From contig NZ_QFWV02000002.1 in assembly GCF_003149475.2 (NCBI RefSeq), forward strand, positions 353,539-401,312: DNA of 47,774 nucleotides, written 5' to 3'. Origin of the DNA: Oceaniradius stylonematis (lineage in GTDB: Bacteria > Pseudomonadota > Alphaproteobacteria > Rhizobiales > Rhizobiaceae). Below are positions 1-9,341 of this stretch, in pieces. The stretch's first letter is position 1. Each line of letters begins with the position of its first letter. Made by a program: the position numbers and the translations under genes. Below the pieces are notes generated by a model. It was not told where the DNA came from and made no database searches. It saw only the letters and a list, made by a program, of their open reading frames with translations.

Positions 1-180
1 CATCGCCTTGCCGATCGACTTGGCCTGCTTGAGAAACAGGTGGAGCACCTCTTCCTCGAGAGCCCGGTCGCCGCCGGTCTGCCGCGCCAGCCGGACCAGA
101 TCGACCGGCCGTTCACGCGCCATCGTCTGATAGGCCATGTCCGGCGTCTCGAACACCGGATGTCTTGATTGAGTATCCAT
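1..180 (-). CDS. Hpt-domain protein (N-terminal part, runs off the window)
   Basis: Only the first 60 codons are present; the rest lies left of base 1. The ATG is at 178-180 on the minus strand. After a short variable N-terminus, the segment from about residue 26 (VDLVRLARQTGGDRALEEEV) followed by LFLKQAKSIGKAM resembles the start of small rhizobial histidine-phosphotransfer proteins (VDLVHLARQT-type helix before the phospho-accepting helix). The catalytic histidine would lie beyond the edge, so phosphotransfer cannot be confirmed. It is divergent from the GPR-like gene across a 348-bp gap. Assignment rests on remembered family resemblance. Confidence 0.55.
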   Translation of the reverse strand, partial: MDTQSRHPVFETPDMAYQTMARERPVDLVRLARQTGGDRALEEEVLHLFLKQAKSIGKAM

Positions 181-528
181 AAGCATCACCCGCACGCACT
201 GTCCCTTGGCAGAGGCTGTCACAAACTGATGGGCAAGCCGTTAATGGCGGGTGCGGGCCGAAATGGGGCGAAAACGGCGAAATCGGAACCGGCTCGCAGA
301 ACCCTGTTCCGGCGGCGGATTTCCGCCGTTCTCACAGTGCGTTAACTTTATCTTTAAAGTTTTTGGGGGTGTCGCGATATCGTGTTCCATTCTGGCACCC
401 GTGGCTCTACGATAAGGCTCAACCATCGCGACGCCACAATTGCGCCTGCAGTTCCGGCGCGTTTGCACGATGGCTGGCAAGCGTATGTCCGGGCCCGTGC
501 CCGGAGTTGAGTAGCAGGTGAGGCTTTC
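181..528. promoter_or_regulatory. Divergent intergenic region between Hpt gene and GPR-like gene
   Basis: No gene is seen in these 348 bp. The region must carry the promoters of both divergent genes. Visible structure: a GC hairpin at 313-328 (CGGCGG / CCGCCG); an AT-rich island at 341-365 containing the inverted repeat ACTTTA-TCTT-TAAAGT (345-360); and two TTAA boxes separated by 8 bp (342-357), close to but not matching the CtrA consensus TTAA-N7-TTAA. An AGGTGAGG Shine-Dalgarno stretch precedes the ATG at 529. Confidence 0.45.
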
Positions 529-3500
529 ATGGCTCAGAACAAGAATGCACCGGACCTGGATGCGGATATGGAACTGGCGCTTCAGGAAGCGCTGGAGAAC
601 GATCTGACATCGGGCGACACCGGTGATATGGCCGATGTCGATCTGGACAGCGAATTGTCGCTGGACGACTTCGAAGCGCAGGTCAGCAAGGCCGCCGGAG
701 AACTCAGCGAAGCCAACCAGCCCGTCGAACCTGCCGTTGCAGTTGCCGCTGCCGCAGGCACAACCGCCGCCGCGGCGACCGCGTCGGCCCCCTATCGCGC
801 CGCCAATGACGACAGCGCCGAGCGCGAATATGCCCAACTGCTCGAACGGATCAGCGCGCGGCCGGGCGGGCAATCGTTCGTCTGGGCGACCATCGTCAGC
901 CTCATCTGGATCGGCGCCGGCGCCGCGCTGGCGCACATTCTCTATTCACCCGATGTCTGGCAGATCAGGACGATCGAACAATTGCGCGCCCTGCCCGGCG
1001 TGATCGCGATCATGATCGGCGTCGTCTTGCCGGTCGTCATGTTCTACGGGTTTGCGGTGCTCGTTCGCCGGGCCCAGGAGATGCGCAACACCGCCCGGTC
1101 GATGAGCGAGATCGCCTTCCGCCTGGCAGCGCCTGAAAACCTCGCCCAGGAGCGCGTCGCCATGGTCGGCCAGGCCGTCCGGCGCGAGGTCGCCGCGATG
1201 GGCGAAGGCATCGAGCGGACCATCGCGCGCGCCAGCGAACTCGAAGCGCTGATGCAGAACGAGGTCACCGAGCTCGAACGAGCCTACACCGACAATGAAG
1301 TGCGGGTCCGCTCGCTTCTGAGCGAACTGGGCAATCAGCGCGAGGGCGTCGTCACCCATGCCGAACGCCTGCGCGCATCGATCTCCGGAGCGCATGAGCA
1401 GTTGCGCGAGGAACTGACGGCGGCCACCAACACGCTCGGAGACAAGATGCTGTCTGCTTCTGAGCATCTGACAACCAACATCAACAAGGCCGGCGACAGC
1501 CTGCTCGACCGCCTCAACGAGACCGGCTCGACCGTCAATGCCGGCCTTGCCAGCCAAATGGACGAGATCTCCGGGCGGTTTACCGCCTCGGGCGATGCGC
1601 TCGCCAGCCTGATCGAGACCCGCATTGCCAATCTCAACGCCGTCACCGAGACGGCCGGGCGCGAACTGGGCGCCACGATCGAGGGCCAGGCCGAGAATCT
1701 CAAGAGCCTGCTGGCAGAACGCGGCCAGAACCTCGTCGAGGAGTTCGAGACGCGCATTTCGGCCGTCGATGCGAGCACGGAGCGCCTCAACGTGGCGCTG
1801 GACGCGCGCGCGCGCCAGCTCAACGAGACGCTGCTCGACCGCACCCGCGCGATCGCCGACACGCTCACCGACGGCGCACAATCGATCACCGAAACCGCCG
1901 AAAGCGCGCGCAATTCGGTCGAGGAACAGACCGGCGCCGCCCAGCGGTCGCTGAGCGAGGCGATGGAGACGCGCACCGCGGCGATCGCCGAAACGCTCGA
2001 CGGCGTCTCGGCGCGCATGACCGCCGCAGTCGACGAACGGACCGCCGATTTCCTCGCCAGGGCCGAAGCCCGCTCACAGGCGATGACCGATGCGGTGTTG
2101 CAGTCCGCCGAAACGCTGACTTCGACCATGGACAGCCAGTCGGCGCGTCTTGACGGCAAGGCCGGCGAAATCGCCGAACGGTTCGTCTCGGCGACCGATG
2201 AGGGCATTGCGCGCCTGACGGACAATGTCGAGCAGGCAACGCAGCGGCTCGACGAGAAGACGCAGGCCGCGTTTGCCGCCGCCCATCACGGCACCCAGCG
2301 CATCACCAGCGCGCTGGAAGAACAGACCGCGGCGATGGAACGCCGTGCCGCCGCGCTCGGCGAGCATGTCAGCGCCAGCGTGGAGCAGAACGCCGCACGC
2401 TTCATCGAAGCGGGAACGGCGGCCGCCGACGCCATATCGGCCTCCGCCAAGAGCACGATGGATGGCATGGAGCAAGCGCACCAGCGGATCACCTCCGGCA
2501 TCGCAGGGCTTGGCAATGACGCGACGGCGAAACTTGCCAGTGCCGGCGAGGAACTGATGGGCCGCCTGATGGGCACCAGCATGGACGCAGCCGCACAGAT
2601 CACCCAGAGCGCCGACGGTTCGGTCACCGAGCTCGATGCCGCCAATCAGCGTCTGGTGGCGTCCATCGCCTCGCTGCGCGACAACGCGGTGTCGGGCCTG
2701 AGCAGTGCAACCGAAGAGACCGTCGCGCGTCTGCAGGGCGCCGGCGACGAGGTCGCAGCCAAGCTGGCCGCCAGCGGCGAGCGTGCCGTCTCCGGCCTGA
2801 CGTCCGTCGGCGACGAGACGATCGGACGCCTGAACGCGACAGGCGAAGCCACGGTGGCGAAAGTCTCCGAAAGCACCGGCGCATTTCTCGAGCGGCTCGA
2901 GGAAAAGACAGCGGCCCTGTTCGGAGCGACCGAGCGCACCGCGCAGAGCCTTTCGGCCGCGCTCGATGCGCCAAGCGCCGACATCGAGGCCAAGACCGAA
3001 GCGCTCACCCGGCGGCTGTCTGCCATGGCCGACGAGATCGCCTCCTCCGTCGAGGCCCGGTCCAATGCGGCCGTGGTCGCGCTGCGCGAGGCGACAGACT
3101 CCATCAACGAGGCCTTCACCGACCAGTCGGGCATCGTCGACGAGCGTACGAGCACCATGCAGCGCGCCCTTTCGGTGGGCGTCGACAATGTCCGCCGCGT
3201 GCTCGAAGACAGCGCGGCGAACCTTGCCGGCACGCTGCGCGACCGCGTCGCAGAGACCCGGGCCGCGATCGACGCGGAAACCGAGCGGGTCGCGCAACTG
3301 GGCGCCGACCAGAGCGATGTGCTGACCGCGCGTCTTGGCGAGGTGCTGAAAACGCACCAGACGACGCTCAGCGAGGAGATTGCCGCCTATGACCGCCGCA
3401 TCGGCGATCGCACCGGCGCGCTGGCGCGGACGCTGGAGACAACGGCCGTGCCGCTGATCGAGCGCCTCGGCCAGGATGGCGCGGAGATCGCCGCACAACT

Positions 3501-5031
3501 GGAGAGCGCGACACGCGCTGCCACGGAGCGCCTGCGGGCGGAGAACGATGCGCTGGTCAATGCGCTCGCCAACCGCACCGCCGAGACGATCACCGCCGTC
3601 GAATCCATGCAGAACAATCTGTCCGGTGCTGTCGGCGGCCTGCTCGACCGGACGCGCGAGACCGTCGAGACCATGCAGAACAGCCTTGGCGGCGATGTTG
3701 GCAGCCTTCTGGACCGCCTGTCGGCCTCCAACGCCAAGCTGGGCGAACTGATCGAGATGGCGACCGGCAATCTGGGCGCCATCGAGGGCAAGCTGGCCGA
3801 AACCACCGAGGGCTTTGCCAGCCGTACCGGCGCGATCGCGCAGAACCTCAACACGTCCGTTTCGCTGCTGGGCAACAATGCCGAGAAACTCGACAATGTC
3901 TCGCAGAAGACGCTCAACGACATCGCATCGATCGCTGCCCGATTCGACGATCACGGCAAGGTGCTGGCCTCGGCATCGGACCTGTTCGAGAAGGCCCAGT
4001 CGAACCTCGAAGTAACGCTCGGCGATCGCCGCGACGCTCTGGAGGCACTGGCTTCGGGACTGGTGGCCAAGTCCGAGGAAATCCAGCGGACCATGCGCTC
4101 GTTCGAGACGATGATCGGCGACACGCTGAGCCAGGTGGAAAGCCGTGCGCTCAGTTCGACCGACAAGCTGGCCACCAGCATCCGGCAGACCGCCGACGAA
4201 GCCATGGGCCGGTTCGACGAAGCAACGGCGCAGATGCGGCATGTATCGTCGGAGATCCGGTCGGAGCTCGAAAGCGCGCGGGACGAGGTGCGCCGCGGCG
4301 TGCTCGAACTGCCAGAGGAAACGCGCGAAAGCGCCAATGCGATGCGGCGCGCGGTCAGCGAGCAGATCAACGCGCTCAAGGACCTCTCACGCATCGTCGA
4401 GGAATCGGGACGCGCATTCGACGTGGGAGGCGCAGCCCGCTCAAAAAAGCCGCAGGCCCGGTCGGATAGCGCGGACGACCGCGCCCCGGCCGGGCATGCC
4501 GCGCCCCTGGCTGCCGCCCAGCCGGAGCTTCGCGGCGGGTTCGACGACACACCGCCCGCCGCTCCGCCGCGTGCGCCCGAGCCCGACCGTCGGGCACCGG
4601 CATCGTCCGATGGCGGCGGCTGGGTGAGCGACCTGTTGAAACGCGCATCGAGCGAGGAGCAGCCCGCCCCGGCGCGGCAGCCGGCCCAGACGGTCGAGTC
4701 GCTCAATTCGCTGTCGGTCGACATCGCCCGGGCGATCGATCACGAGGCAGCCGCCCAATTGTGGGATCGCTACCGGCGCGGCGAACGCGACATTTTCACG
4801 CGCCGTCTCTACACGCTTGCCGGGCAACGCACCTTCGAGGACATCAAGGCGCGCTATGGTCGTGATCCGGCGTTCCGCTCGTCCGTCGACCGCTACGTGC
4901 GGGACTTCGAACGCCTGCTCAGCGACGTGTCGCGCAACGACCGCGACGGTGTGATGTCGCAAACCTACCTGACGTCCGACACGGGCAAGGTTTACACCAT
5001 GCTGGCCCATGCGAGCGGTCGCCTGCGCTGA
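529..5031 (+). CDS. Growth-pole-ring (GPR/RgsE)-like giant coiled-coil membrane protein
   Basis: A 1500-residue protein with an acidic, Ala-rich N-terminus (1-110), two predicted membrane helices (about 116-139 and 157-179), then more than 1100 residues of almost uninterrupted Ala/Glu/Arg/Thr-rich apolipoprotein-like heptads with short internal repeats (for example LLDRTRETVETMQN and neighbours near 1026-1065). A Pro/Ala-rich linker (about 1310-1390) leads to a conserved C-terminal domain (about 1395-1500: SLSVDIARAIDHEAA, RYRRGERDIFTRRLYTL, YLTSDTGKVYTML). This architecture matches, from memory, GPR of Agrobacterium tumefaciens and RgsE of Sinorhizobium meliloti, which form a ring at the growing pole; those are about 2100 residues, so this copy is markedly shorter in its coiled coil. 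The two helices imply cytoplasmic N- and C-termini. It ends at a bidirectional terminator facing the Mla operon. Confidence 0.85.
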   Translation: MAQNKNAPDLDADMELALQEALENDLTSGDTGDMADVDLDSELSLDDFEAQVSKAAGELSEANQPVEPAVAVAAAAGTTAAAATASAPYRAANDDSAEREYAQLLERISARPGGQSFVWATIVSLIWIGAGAALAHILYSPDVWQIRTIEQLRALPGVIAIMIGVVLPVVMFYGFAVLVRRAQEMRNTARSMSEIAFRLAAPENLAQERVAMVGQAVRREVAAMGEGIERTIARASELEALMQNEVTELERAYTDNEVRVRSLLSELGNQREGVVTHAERLRASISGAHEQLREELTAATNTLGDKMLSASEHLTTNINKAGDSLLDRLNETGSTVNAGLASQMDEISGRFTASGDALASLIETRIANLNAVTETAGRELGATIEGQAENLKSLLAERGQNLVEEFETRISAVDASTERLNVALDARARQLNETLLDRTRAIADTLTDGAQSITETAESARNSVEEQTGAAQRSLSEAMETRTAAIAETLDGVSARMTAAVDERTADFLARAEARSQAMTDAVLQSAETLTSTMDSQSARLDGKAGEIAERFVSATDEGIARLTDNVEQATQRLDEKTQAAFAAAHHGTQRITSALEEQTAAMERRAAALGEHVSASVEQNAARFIEAGTAAADAISASAKSTMDGMEQAHQRITSGIAGLGNDATAKLASAGEELMGRLMGTSMDAAAQITQSADGSVTELDAANQRLVASIASLRDNAVSGLSSATEETVARLQGAGDEVAAKLAASGERAVSGLTSVGDETIGRLNATGEATVAKVSESTGAFLERLEEKTAALFGATERTAQSLSAALDAPSADIEAKTEALTRRLSAMADEIASSVEARSNAAVVALREATDSINEAFTDQSGIVDERTSTMQRALSVGVDNVRRVLEDSAANLAGTLRDRVAETRAAIDAETERVAQLGADQSDVLTARLGEVLKTHQTTLSEEIAAYDRRIGDRTGALARTLETTAVPLIERLGQDGAEIAAQLESATRAATERLRAENDALVNALANRTAETITAVESMQNNLSGAVGGLLDRTRETVETMQNSLGGDVGSLLDRLSASNAKLGELIEMATGNLGAIEGKLAETTEGFASRTGAIAQNLNTSVSLLGNNAEKLDNVSQKTLNDIASIAARFDDHGKVLASASDLFEKAQSNLEVTLGDRRDALEALASGLVAKSEEIQRTMRSFETMIGDTLSQVESRALSSTDKLATSIRQTADEAMGRFDEATAQMRHVSSEIRSELESARDEVRRGVLELPEETRESANAMRRAVSEQINALKDLSRIVEESGRAFDVGGAARSKKPQARSDSADDRAPAGHAAPLAAAQPELRGGFDDTPPAAPPRAPEPDRRAPASSDGGGWVSDLLKRASSEEQPAPARQPAQTVESLNSLSVDIARAIDHEAAAQLWDRYRRGERDIFTRRLYTLAGQRTFEDIKARYGRDPAFRSSVDRYVRDFERLLSDVSRNDRDGVMSQTYLTSDTGKVYTMLAHASGRLR

Positions 5032-5051
5032 TCGTTCAAAGCCGCTTCAGA

Positions 5052-5088
5052 CAAAAAAAACCCCGCTCGGACCGAGCGGGGCTTTCTT
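5052..5088. terminator. Bidirectional rho-independent terminator
   Basis: Inverted repeat CCCCGCTCGG / CCGAGCGGGG (5061-5070 and 5072-5081) flanked on the left by a run of nine A (5052-5060) and on the right by CTTTCTTT. It sits between the convergent GPR-like gene and the Mla lipoprotein gene and can serve both. Confidence 0.85.
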
Positions 5089-5108
5089 TGTTCAGCCGAC
5101 GGCGGCGA

Positions 5109-5738
5109 TCAGATCAGATCGGCCGACCAGGCAACGATCTCGGTGGCGACGCCGGCGAAGGCCGCATTGAGCGCGGCGACATAATCGTCCGGGCTACCGG
5201 TGCGCGAGACCGGAACCGACGCGGCGAAACGCCGATCGGCGGCAACCACGCCACTGCGGTCGTCCAGCAGCTTGACCTCGATCTCGATCCGGGCGGCAGC
5301 GGCGGGAATGTCGATGCCGAACTCGGCGATGTTGGTCACGATCTGGTAGTCGATCGCCAGCCCCTGCCCCGGCAGGCCCACGCCGTCGAAACGATCAGCG
5401 CGGTCGAAGCTCTCGGCCAGCCGGCGCTGAACCAGACGCGGCAGACGGTCGCCCCATTGCGCATCGCCCAGATACTGGATGGCGAACGGCGCGGTCTCGA
5501 CGACGATATTCTGGGAATCGAGCGCCTGAACGGCTCCGGGCTCGGCGATCAGGATCTGCGTGCCGCGCCGCACCGGTCCCGCTGACACGTCGCGCGGCGC
5601 CACAAGGTCGAACGTGTCGGGCGGCTCAGCCGTGCCGCCGAGCGCGGCACAGCCCTGGACGAGGCCGGCCGATACCAGCAGAACGGCGATCGATCGTGGC
5701 AGGCGCAACGGCCGTCGGCCCGGCTCACTCATGGACAC
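5109..5738 (-). CDS. ABC-type transport auxiliary lipoprotein (Mla/PqiC-like)
   Basis: A 209-residue lipoprotein: basic N-terminus, hydrophobic core and lipobox VQGC (Cys about 30), then a domain of the ABC_trans_aux (formerly DUF330) type with TFDLVAPRDV near the mature N-terminus and the RRGTQILIAEPGAVQALDS segment. Family members are periplasmic lipoproteins found as the last gene of MCE/Mla-type operons, where they are thought to help pass lipids between membranes. It is last in the minus-strand operon after the permease, ATPase and MCE genes, 101 bp downstream of the MCE gene, and is closed by the terminator at 5052-5088. Confidence 0.85.
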   Translation of the reverse strand: MSMSEPGRRPLRLPRSIAVLLVSAGLVQGCAALGGTAEPPDTFDLVAPRDVSAGPVRRGTQILIAEPGAVQALDSQNIVVETAPFAIQYLGDAQWGDRLPRLVQRRLAESFDRADRFDGVGLPGQGLAIDYQIVTNIAEFGIDIPAAAARIEIEVKLLDDRSGVVAADRRFAASVPVSRTGSPDDYVAALNAAFAGVATEIVAWSADLI

Positions 5739-5839
5739 TGCTGCACCCCGTCATCGCCCCATGACACATTACTTGCACGCCCCGCTCGGCTGCCTGCTCC
5801 GCGAAACCGGACCCTCCGCGGATCGTCCTTCTCCGCTTA

Positions 5840-7219
5840 TCAGCGGCGCTCGCGCCCGTCAAAGCGCTTGACCCCGCCATCGCCTCCGAAGATCAGTTGC
5901 TGGGGGTCGCGTTCGATGCTGGTGATCGTCTGTTCGATGCGCGAAATCGACCGCCGCGTTTCGTTGACCAGCGCCTCGATATCGCGCAGGCCGCGATCGG
6001 AAAACCGCTCGAGACCGCCGCCAATGCTGTCCAGCCGTGCATTGAGGTTGCTCGCGACGTCGCGGAAGGAACGCAAGGTCTCGCTGGCCTCGGCAATCAG
6101 GTTCTGGCCGCCTTCCCCGCCTTCGCCCAGAAACCCGTCGAGCTTCTCCAGAACGCCGTCGACGCGGACCGAGGCCGCGTTCAGCCGTTCGGACATCTCG
6201 GTGACATTGGCGAAGATGGTGTCGATATCCTCACCGCGCCCTTCGAGTTCGGCGGTCACGCCCTGGATATCGGCGGTGATGTCGCGCGCCGCCCGGCCCG
6301 CATCGGCAAAGCCGGCCACCGCCTCGCCCACCGCATCGGGATCGACCGCGCCAATCAGCGTGTCGAGCTGATCGAACGACTGGTCGACCCGGTCGCCGAT
6401 GCTCTCGAGCCCCTCCAGTGTCGTGCGCGCGGAGGCCACAAGACCGTCCAGATCGTCCGACGCTTCATTGAGGTCGGCCGCAAAGCCGCGCACTTCGGTG
6501 ACGATCGCGGCCACATCGTCCGGATCGACCGCGGCGATCAGTTCGTCCGCGCCCGACAGGGTGCGTTCCAGCGTGACCGACATGGTGCCCAGCGATTCGC
6601 CCAGATCGCCCATACCGGTCAGGAACTCGTCGATACGGCCCGAATTGGCCGCCAGCGCATCGCTGATCTCGGTGACATTCTCGACGGCCCGCGTCAGCGG
6701 CCCGCGCGCGTCGGCGACAAAGCTTTCGACGTCGGTGAGGATGTTGTTGGCCCGGTTGGCGATGTCCTGCGCGGTGGCAAGCAGATCGTTGAGCGCGGTG
6801 GGATCCGCGTTGATCGTCGCGACCGTCCCCTCCCGTTCGGCCAGTTCGAACACGTTGGGCTGATCGACCGCACCGCCCTCCAGCTCGATATGGGCGATGC
6901 CGGTCAGGCCGGTGAACGACAAGACCGCCTTGGTTTCCGCGGTGATCGGCAGGTCGCGCCGCACTTGCGTTTCGGCGATCACGACGCCCGGATCGGTGGC
7001 GTCAAAGCCCAGCCGGTCCACCTTGCCCACATCGATGCCGTTGAACTTGACGACGCTCGAATTGGCCAAGCCCGTCACGGAACCGGCGATCACGATGTTC
7101 AGCTGCGCCGTCTCGCCACCGGTGTCGTTGCGCGCGAACCAGTAGACAAAGGCGAAGGCGGCGGCGAACACCAGAACGGTGAACGCCCCGACGGCGACAT
7201 AGTTGGCCTTGGTTTCCAT
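5840..7219 (-). CDS. MlaD-family MCE-domain protein
   Basis: 459 residues. One N-terminal membrane anchor (about 8-28, VGAFTVLVFAAAFAFVYWFA), one MCE domain (about 38-115, with SVVKFNGIDVGKVDRLGFD and GLTGIAHIELEGG), then about 330 residues of Asp/Glu/Ala-rich helical coiled coil. MCE proteins bind lipid as hexameric rings in the periplasm and feed or receive phospholipid from the MlaE/MlaF transporter. Much longer than E. coli MlaD (about 180 residues); the long helical tail is typical of alphaproteobacterial versions and could form a periplasm-spanning needle, which is inference. It begins 13 bp after the ATPase stop. Confidence 0.9.
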   Translation of the reverse strand: METKANYVAVGAFTVLVFAAAFAFVYWFARNDTGGETAQLNIVIAGSVTGLANSSVVKFNGIDVGKVDRLGFDATDPGVVIAETQVRRDLPITAETKAVLSFTGLTGIAHIELEGGAVDQPNVFELAEREGTVATINADPTALNDLLATAQDIANRANNILTDVESFVADARGPLTRAVENVTEISDALAANSGRIDEFLTGMGDLGESLGTMSVTLERTLSGADELIAAVDPDDVAAIVTEVRGFAADLNEASDDLDGLVASARTTLEGLESIGDRVDQSFDQLDTLIGAVDPDAVGEAVAGFADAGRAARDITADIQGVTAELEGRGEDIDTIFANVTEMSERLNAASVRVDGVLEKLDGFLGEGGEGGQNLIAEASETLRSFRDVASNLNARLDSIGGGLERFSDRGLRDIEALVNETRRSISRIEQTITSIERDPQQLIFGGDGGVKRFDGRERR

Positions 7220-7232
7220 CGTGCTCGGACGC

Positions 7233-8009
7233 CTACTCTACCTTGGCGGGAATGTGACGCGCCCGCTTGCCACGGAAATAGGATTTTATCCACGCATTGT
7301 CATGCGCGAGCATTGTCGACAACGGCCCGGCGGCGATCACCTTGCCCTCGCCCAGCACCGCGATCCGGTCCGCTACGGTGAAAAGGCTGTCCAGATCGTG
7401 GGTCACCATGTAGACCGTCAGACCCATGGTGTCGCGCAGTTTGGCGATCAGTTCGTCGAATTCGGCGGCACCGATCGGATCGAGCCCGGATGTCGGCTCG
7501 TCCAGAAAGACGATATCCGGGTCGAGCGACAGCGCGCGCGCCAGCGCTGCCCGCTTGATCATGCCGCCCGACAGTTCGGACGGATACTTGTCGCCGTCGG
7601 CGGGCTTCAGCCCGACCATTTCCAGTTTGACGATGGCCAGCTCGCGCATCAGTTTCGGCGGAAGCTGGACATATTCGCGCATCGGCACTTCGATGTTTTC
7701 GGCCACGGTCAGCGCCGAAAAAAGCGCGCCATGCTGGAACAGAACGCCCATCCGCATGTCGATCAGGATGCGCTCGTCATCGTCGACCGCCGACAGATCG
7801 TGCCCGAAGATTGTGATACGTCCGGCCTGTCTCGGCGTCAGTCCCAGGATCGCGCGCATCAGCACCGACTTGCCCGTGCCGGACGCTCCGACGAAGCCGA
7901 GGATTTCGCGGCGCCGCACATCCAGATCCAGCCCGTCCAGAACGACATTGCTGCCGAAGCGGACATGCATGTCGCGCACGCTCAAAACGATGTCTGCTTC
8001 GGCGCTCAT
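7233..8009 (-). CDS. MlaF-like lipid transporter ATPase
   Basis: 258-residue ABC ATPase. Walker A is GASGTGKS, the signature LSGGMIKRAALARAL is the MlaF-type variant (GGM followed by KR), and Walker B VFLDEPTSGLDP continues into the D-loop. The MSAEADIVLSVRDM start shares one base with the permease stop (TGATG at 8011-8007), a sign of translational coupling; a longer upstream reading of this frame runs over the permease gene and is not the protein. It energises phospholipid movement between inner membrane and the MCE ring. Confidence 0.93.
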   Translation of the reverse strand: MSAEADIVLSVRDMHVRFGSNVVLDGLDLDVRRREILGFVGASGTGKSVLMRAILGLTPRQAGRITIFGHDLSAVDDDERILIDMRMGVLFQHGALFSALTVAENIEVPMREYVQLPPKLMRELAIVKLEMVGLKPADGDKYPSELSGGMIKRAALARALSLDPDIVFLDEPTSGLDPIGAAEFDELIAKLRDTMGLTVYMVTHDLDSLFTVADRIAVLGEGKVIAAGPLSTMLAHDNAWIKSYFRGKRARHIPAKVE

Positions 8010-9193
8010 CAGAAGTCCACCGCCGCAAAGAAAATGGCAAACAGCCCGTCGACGACGATGACCACGAAGATCGCCTTGACGACGGAGGCCGTGACGCGGG
8101 CACCCAGCGATTCCGCGCTGCCTCCCACCTTCATCCCCTCGACCGAGGCGATGATCCCGATGATGATCGCCATGAACGGCGCCTTGATGATGCCTGCAAG
8201 GAACGTCGACATGTCGATCGCATCGCGCATGCGCATTATGAACGCTTCGGGATTGATGCCCGAATAGGCCTGGGCGACGAACATCGCGCCTGCCAGCGCA
8301 GAGAAGTTGGCGATCAGGGTCAGAAGCGGCAGGCCGATCACCAGCGCGACCAGGCGCGGAAAGACAAGAACGCCGATCGGATTGAGACCGATCACGGTCA
8401 AAGCGTCCACCTCTTCGCGCATCTTCATCGATCCGATCTCGGCGGTGATCGCGCTGCCCGACCGGCCGGCGATCATGATGGCGGTCAAAAGAACGCCGAT
8501 CTCGCGCAGGACGAGGATCGCCACCAGGTCGACGACGAAGATCTCGGCGCCGAAATAGCGCAACTGGAAGGCGCCCTGCTGGGCAATGATCGCGCCGATG
8601 ATGGTCGACATCAGGACGATGATCGGAATGGCGCGCACGCCCATCCGGTCGATCTGGTTGACCACTGGCGCCCATGCCATCGGATTGCGGTGGCCCGATT
8701 TCATCTGGCTGCCGCGCACCGCCGCGCCGAGCATGTGCAGCCCCATCGTGGCATCGCGGCGCAGATCCCACACATAGTGCCCGATTGTCGCCAGGATGGT
8801 GGCAAGCCCCACGCGCTCTGAAGGCGGGGGAGGTTCGGGGCGCGCGGTGCTCTCGGCGACCTCGTCGACCAGCGTCTGCGCGCCTTGCTTCAAGCCGGCC
8901 AGGCGAACCGGCTGGTTGCGCGCCTGCGCAATGCGCATGGTGCGCACGATCAGCCATGCGCCGGCCGTGTCCAGATGGCTGACCGCGCTGGCATCGATCT
9001 TCAGCGTGCCCGCATCGCCGGTCGCCTTGACCGCCTTGGACAGATCGGCATCGACGCTCCCGACCGTGGCGGTCAGCCAGACACCGGCAAGCCGCAGCAC
9101 CGGATCGCCGCCCGCCCGGTCGGCTTCGACCGTCGGCAGCGCCTCCGACGAGGCGCGCGGCTGCGCAAATTCATCGTCCTGGACCAGCGTCAT
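8009..9193 (-). CDS. MlaE-family permease with N-terminal STAS-like domain
   Basis: 394 residues. Residues about 25-110 form a STAS-like domain (TLKIDASAVSHLDTAGAWL), followed by the MlaE permease core of about 5 membrane helices with conserved stretches RRDATMGLHMLGAAVRG, GAIIAQQGAFQLRYFGA, REIGVLLTAIMIAGRSGSA and MREEVDALTVIGLNPI. In E. coli the STAS protein MlaB is separate; here it is fused to the permease, as in many alphaproteobacteria. First gene of the four-gene operon permease-ATPase-MCE-lipoprotein; it is divergent from the epimerase gene over 148 bp. Confidence 0.92.
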   Translation of the reverse strand: MTLVQDDEFAQPRASSEALPTVEADRAGGDPVLRLAGVWLTATVGSVDADLSKAVKATGDAGTLKIDASAVSHLDTAGAWLIVRTMRIAQARNQPVRLAGLKQGAQTLVDEVAESTARPEPPPPSERVGLATILATIGHYVWDLRRDATMGLHMLGAAVRGSQMKSGHRNPMAWAPVVNQIDRMGVRAIPIIVLMSTIIGAIIAQQGAFQLRYFGAEIFVVDLVAILVLREIGVLLTAIMIAGRSGSAITAEIGSMKMREEVDALTVIGLNPIGVLVFPRLVALVIGLPLLTLIANFSALAGAMFVAQAYSGINPEAFIMRMRDAIDMSTFLAGIIKAPFMAIIIGIIASVEGMKVGGSAESLGARVTASVVKAIFVVIVVDGLFAIFFAAVDF

Positions 9194-9341
9194 GTCACAG
9201 TTCTAGCGCCTGCAAGCCCGTCCGTCAGCCTCAAAGCCGCTGCGGCCGCGCGATACATGCCCATCGTGGCCGTTGCACAACGCCCCCCGGCAGGCGTATT
9301 CCCTTTGCTCTGGCAGCGCCATTGCAAGGATCCTGGATATC

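Noticed and set aside
342-357. TTAA-N8-TTAA as a confirmed CtrA site
   Set aside because: Spacing is 8 instead of 7; kept only as a low-interest observation.
2074-4242. 722-codon minus-strand open frame inside the GPR-like gene
   Set aside because: Shadow frame caused by the high-GC repetitive coding sequence; Gln/Gly/Arg-rich composition and no recognisable domain.
7233-8957. Long version of the MlaF frame starting at 8957
   Set aside because: The first 315 codons are an out-of-frame reading of the MlaE permease; the real start at 8009 gives a standard ATPase.
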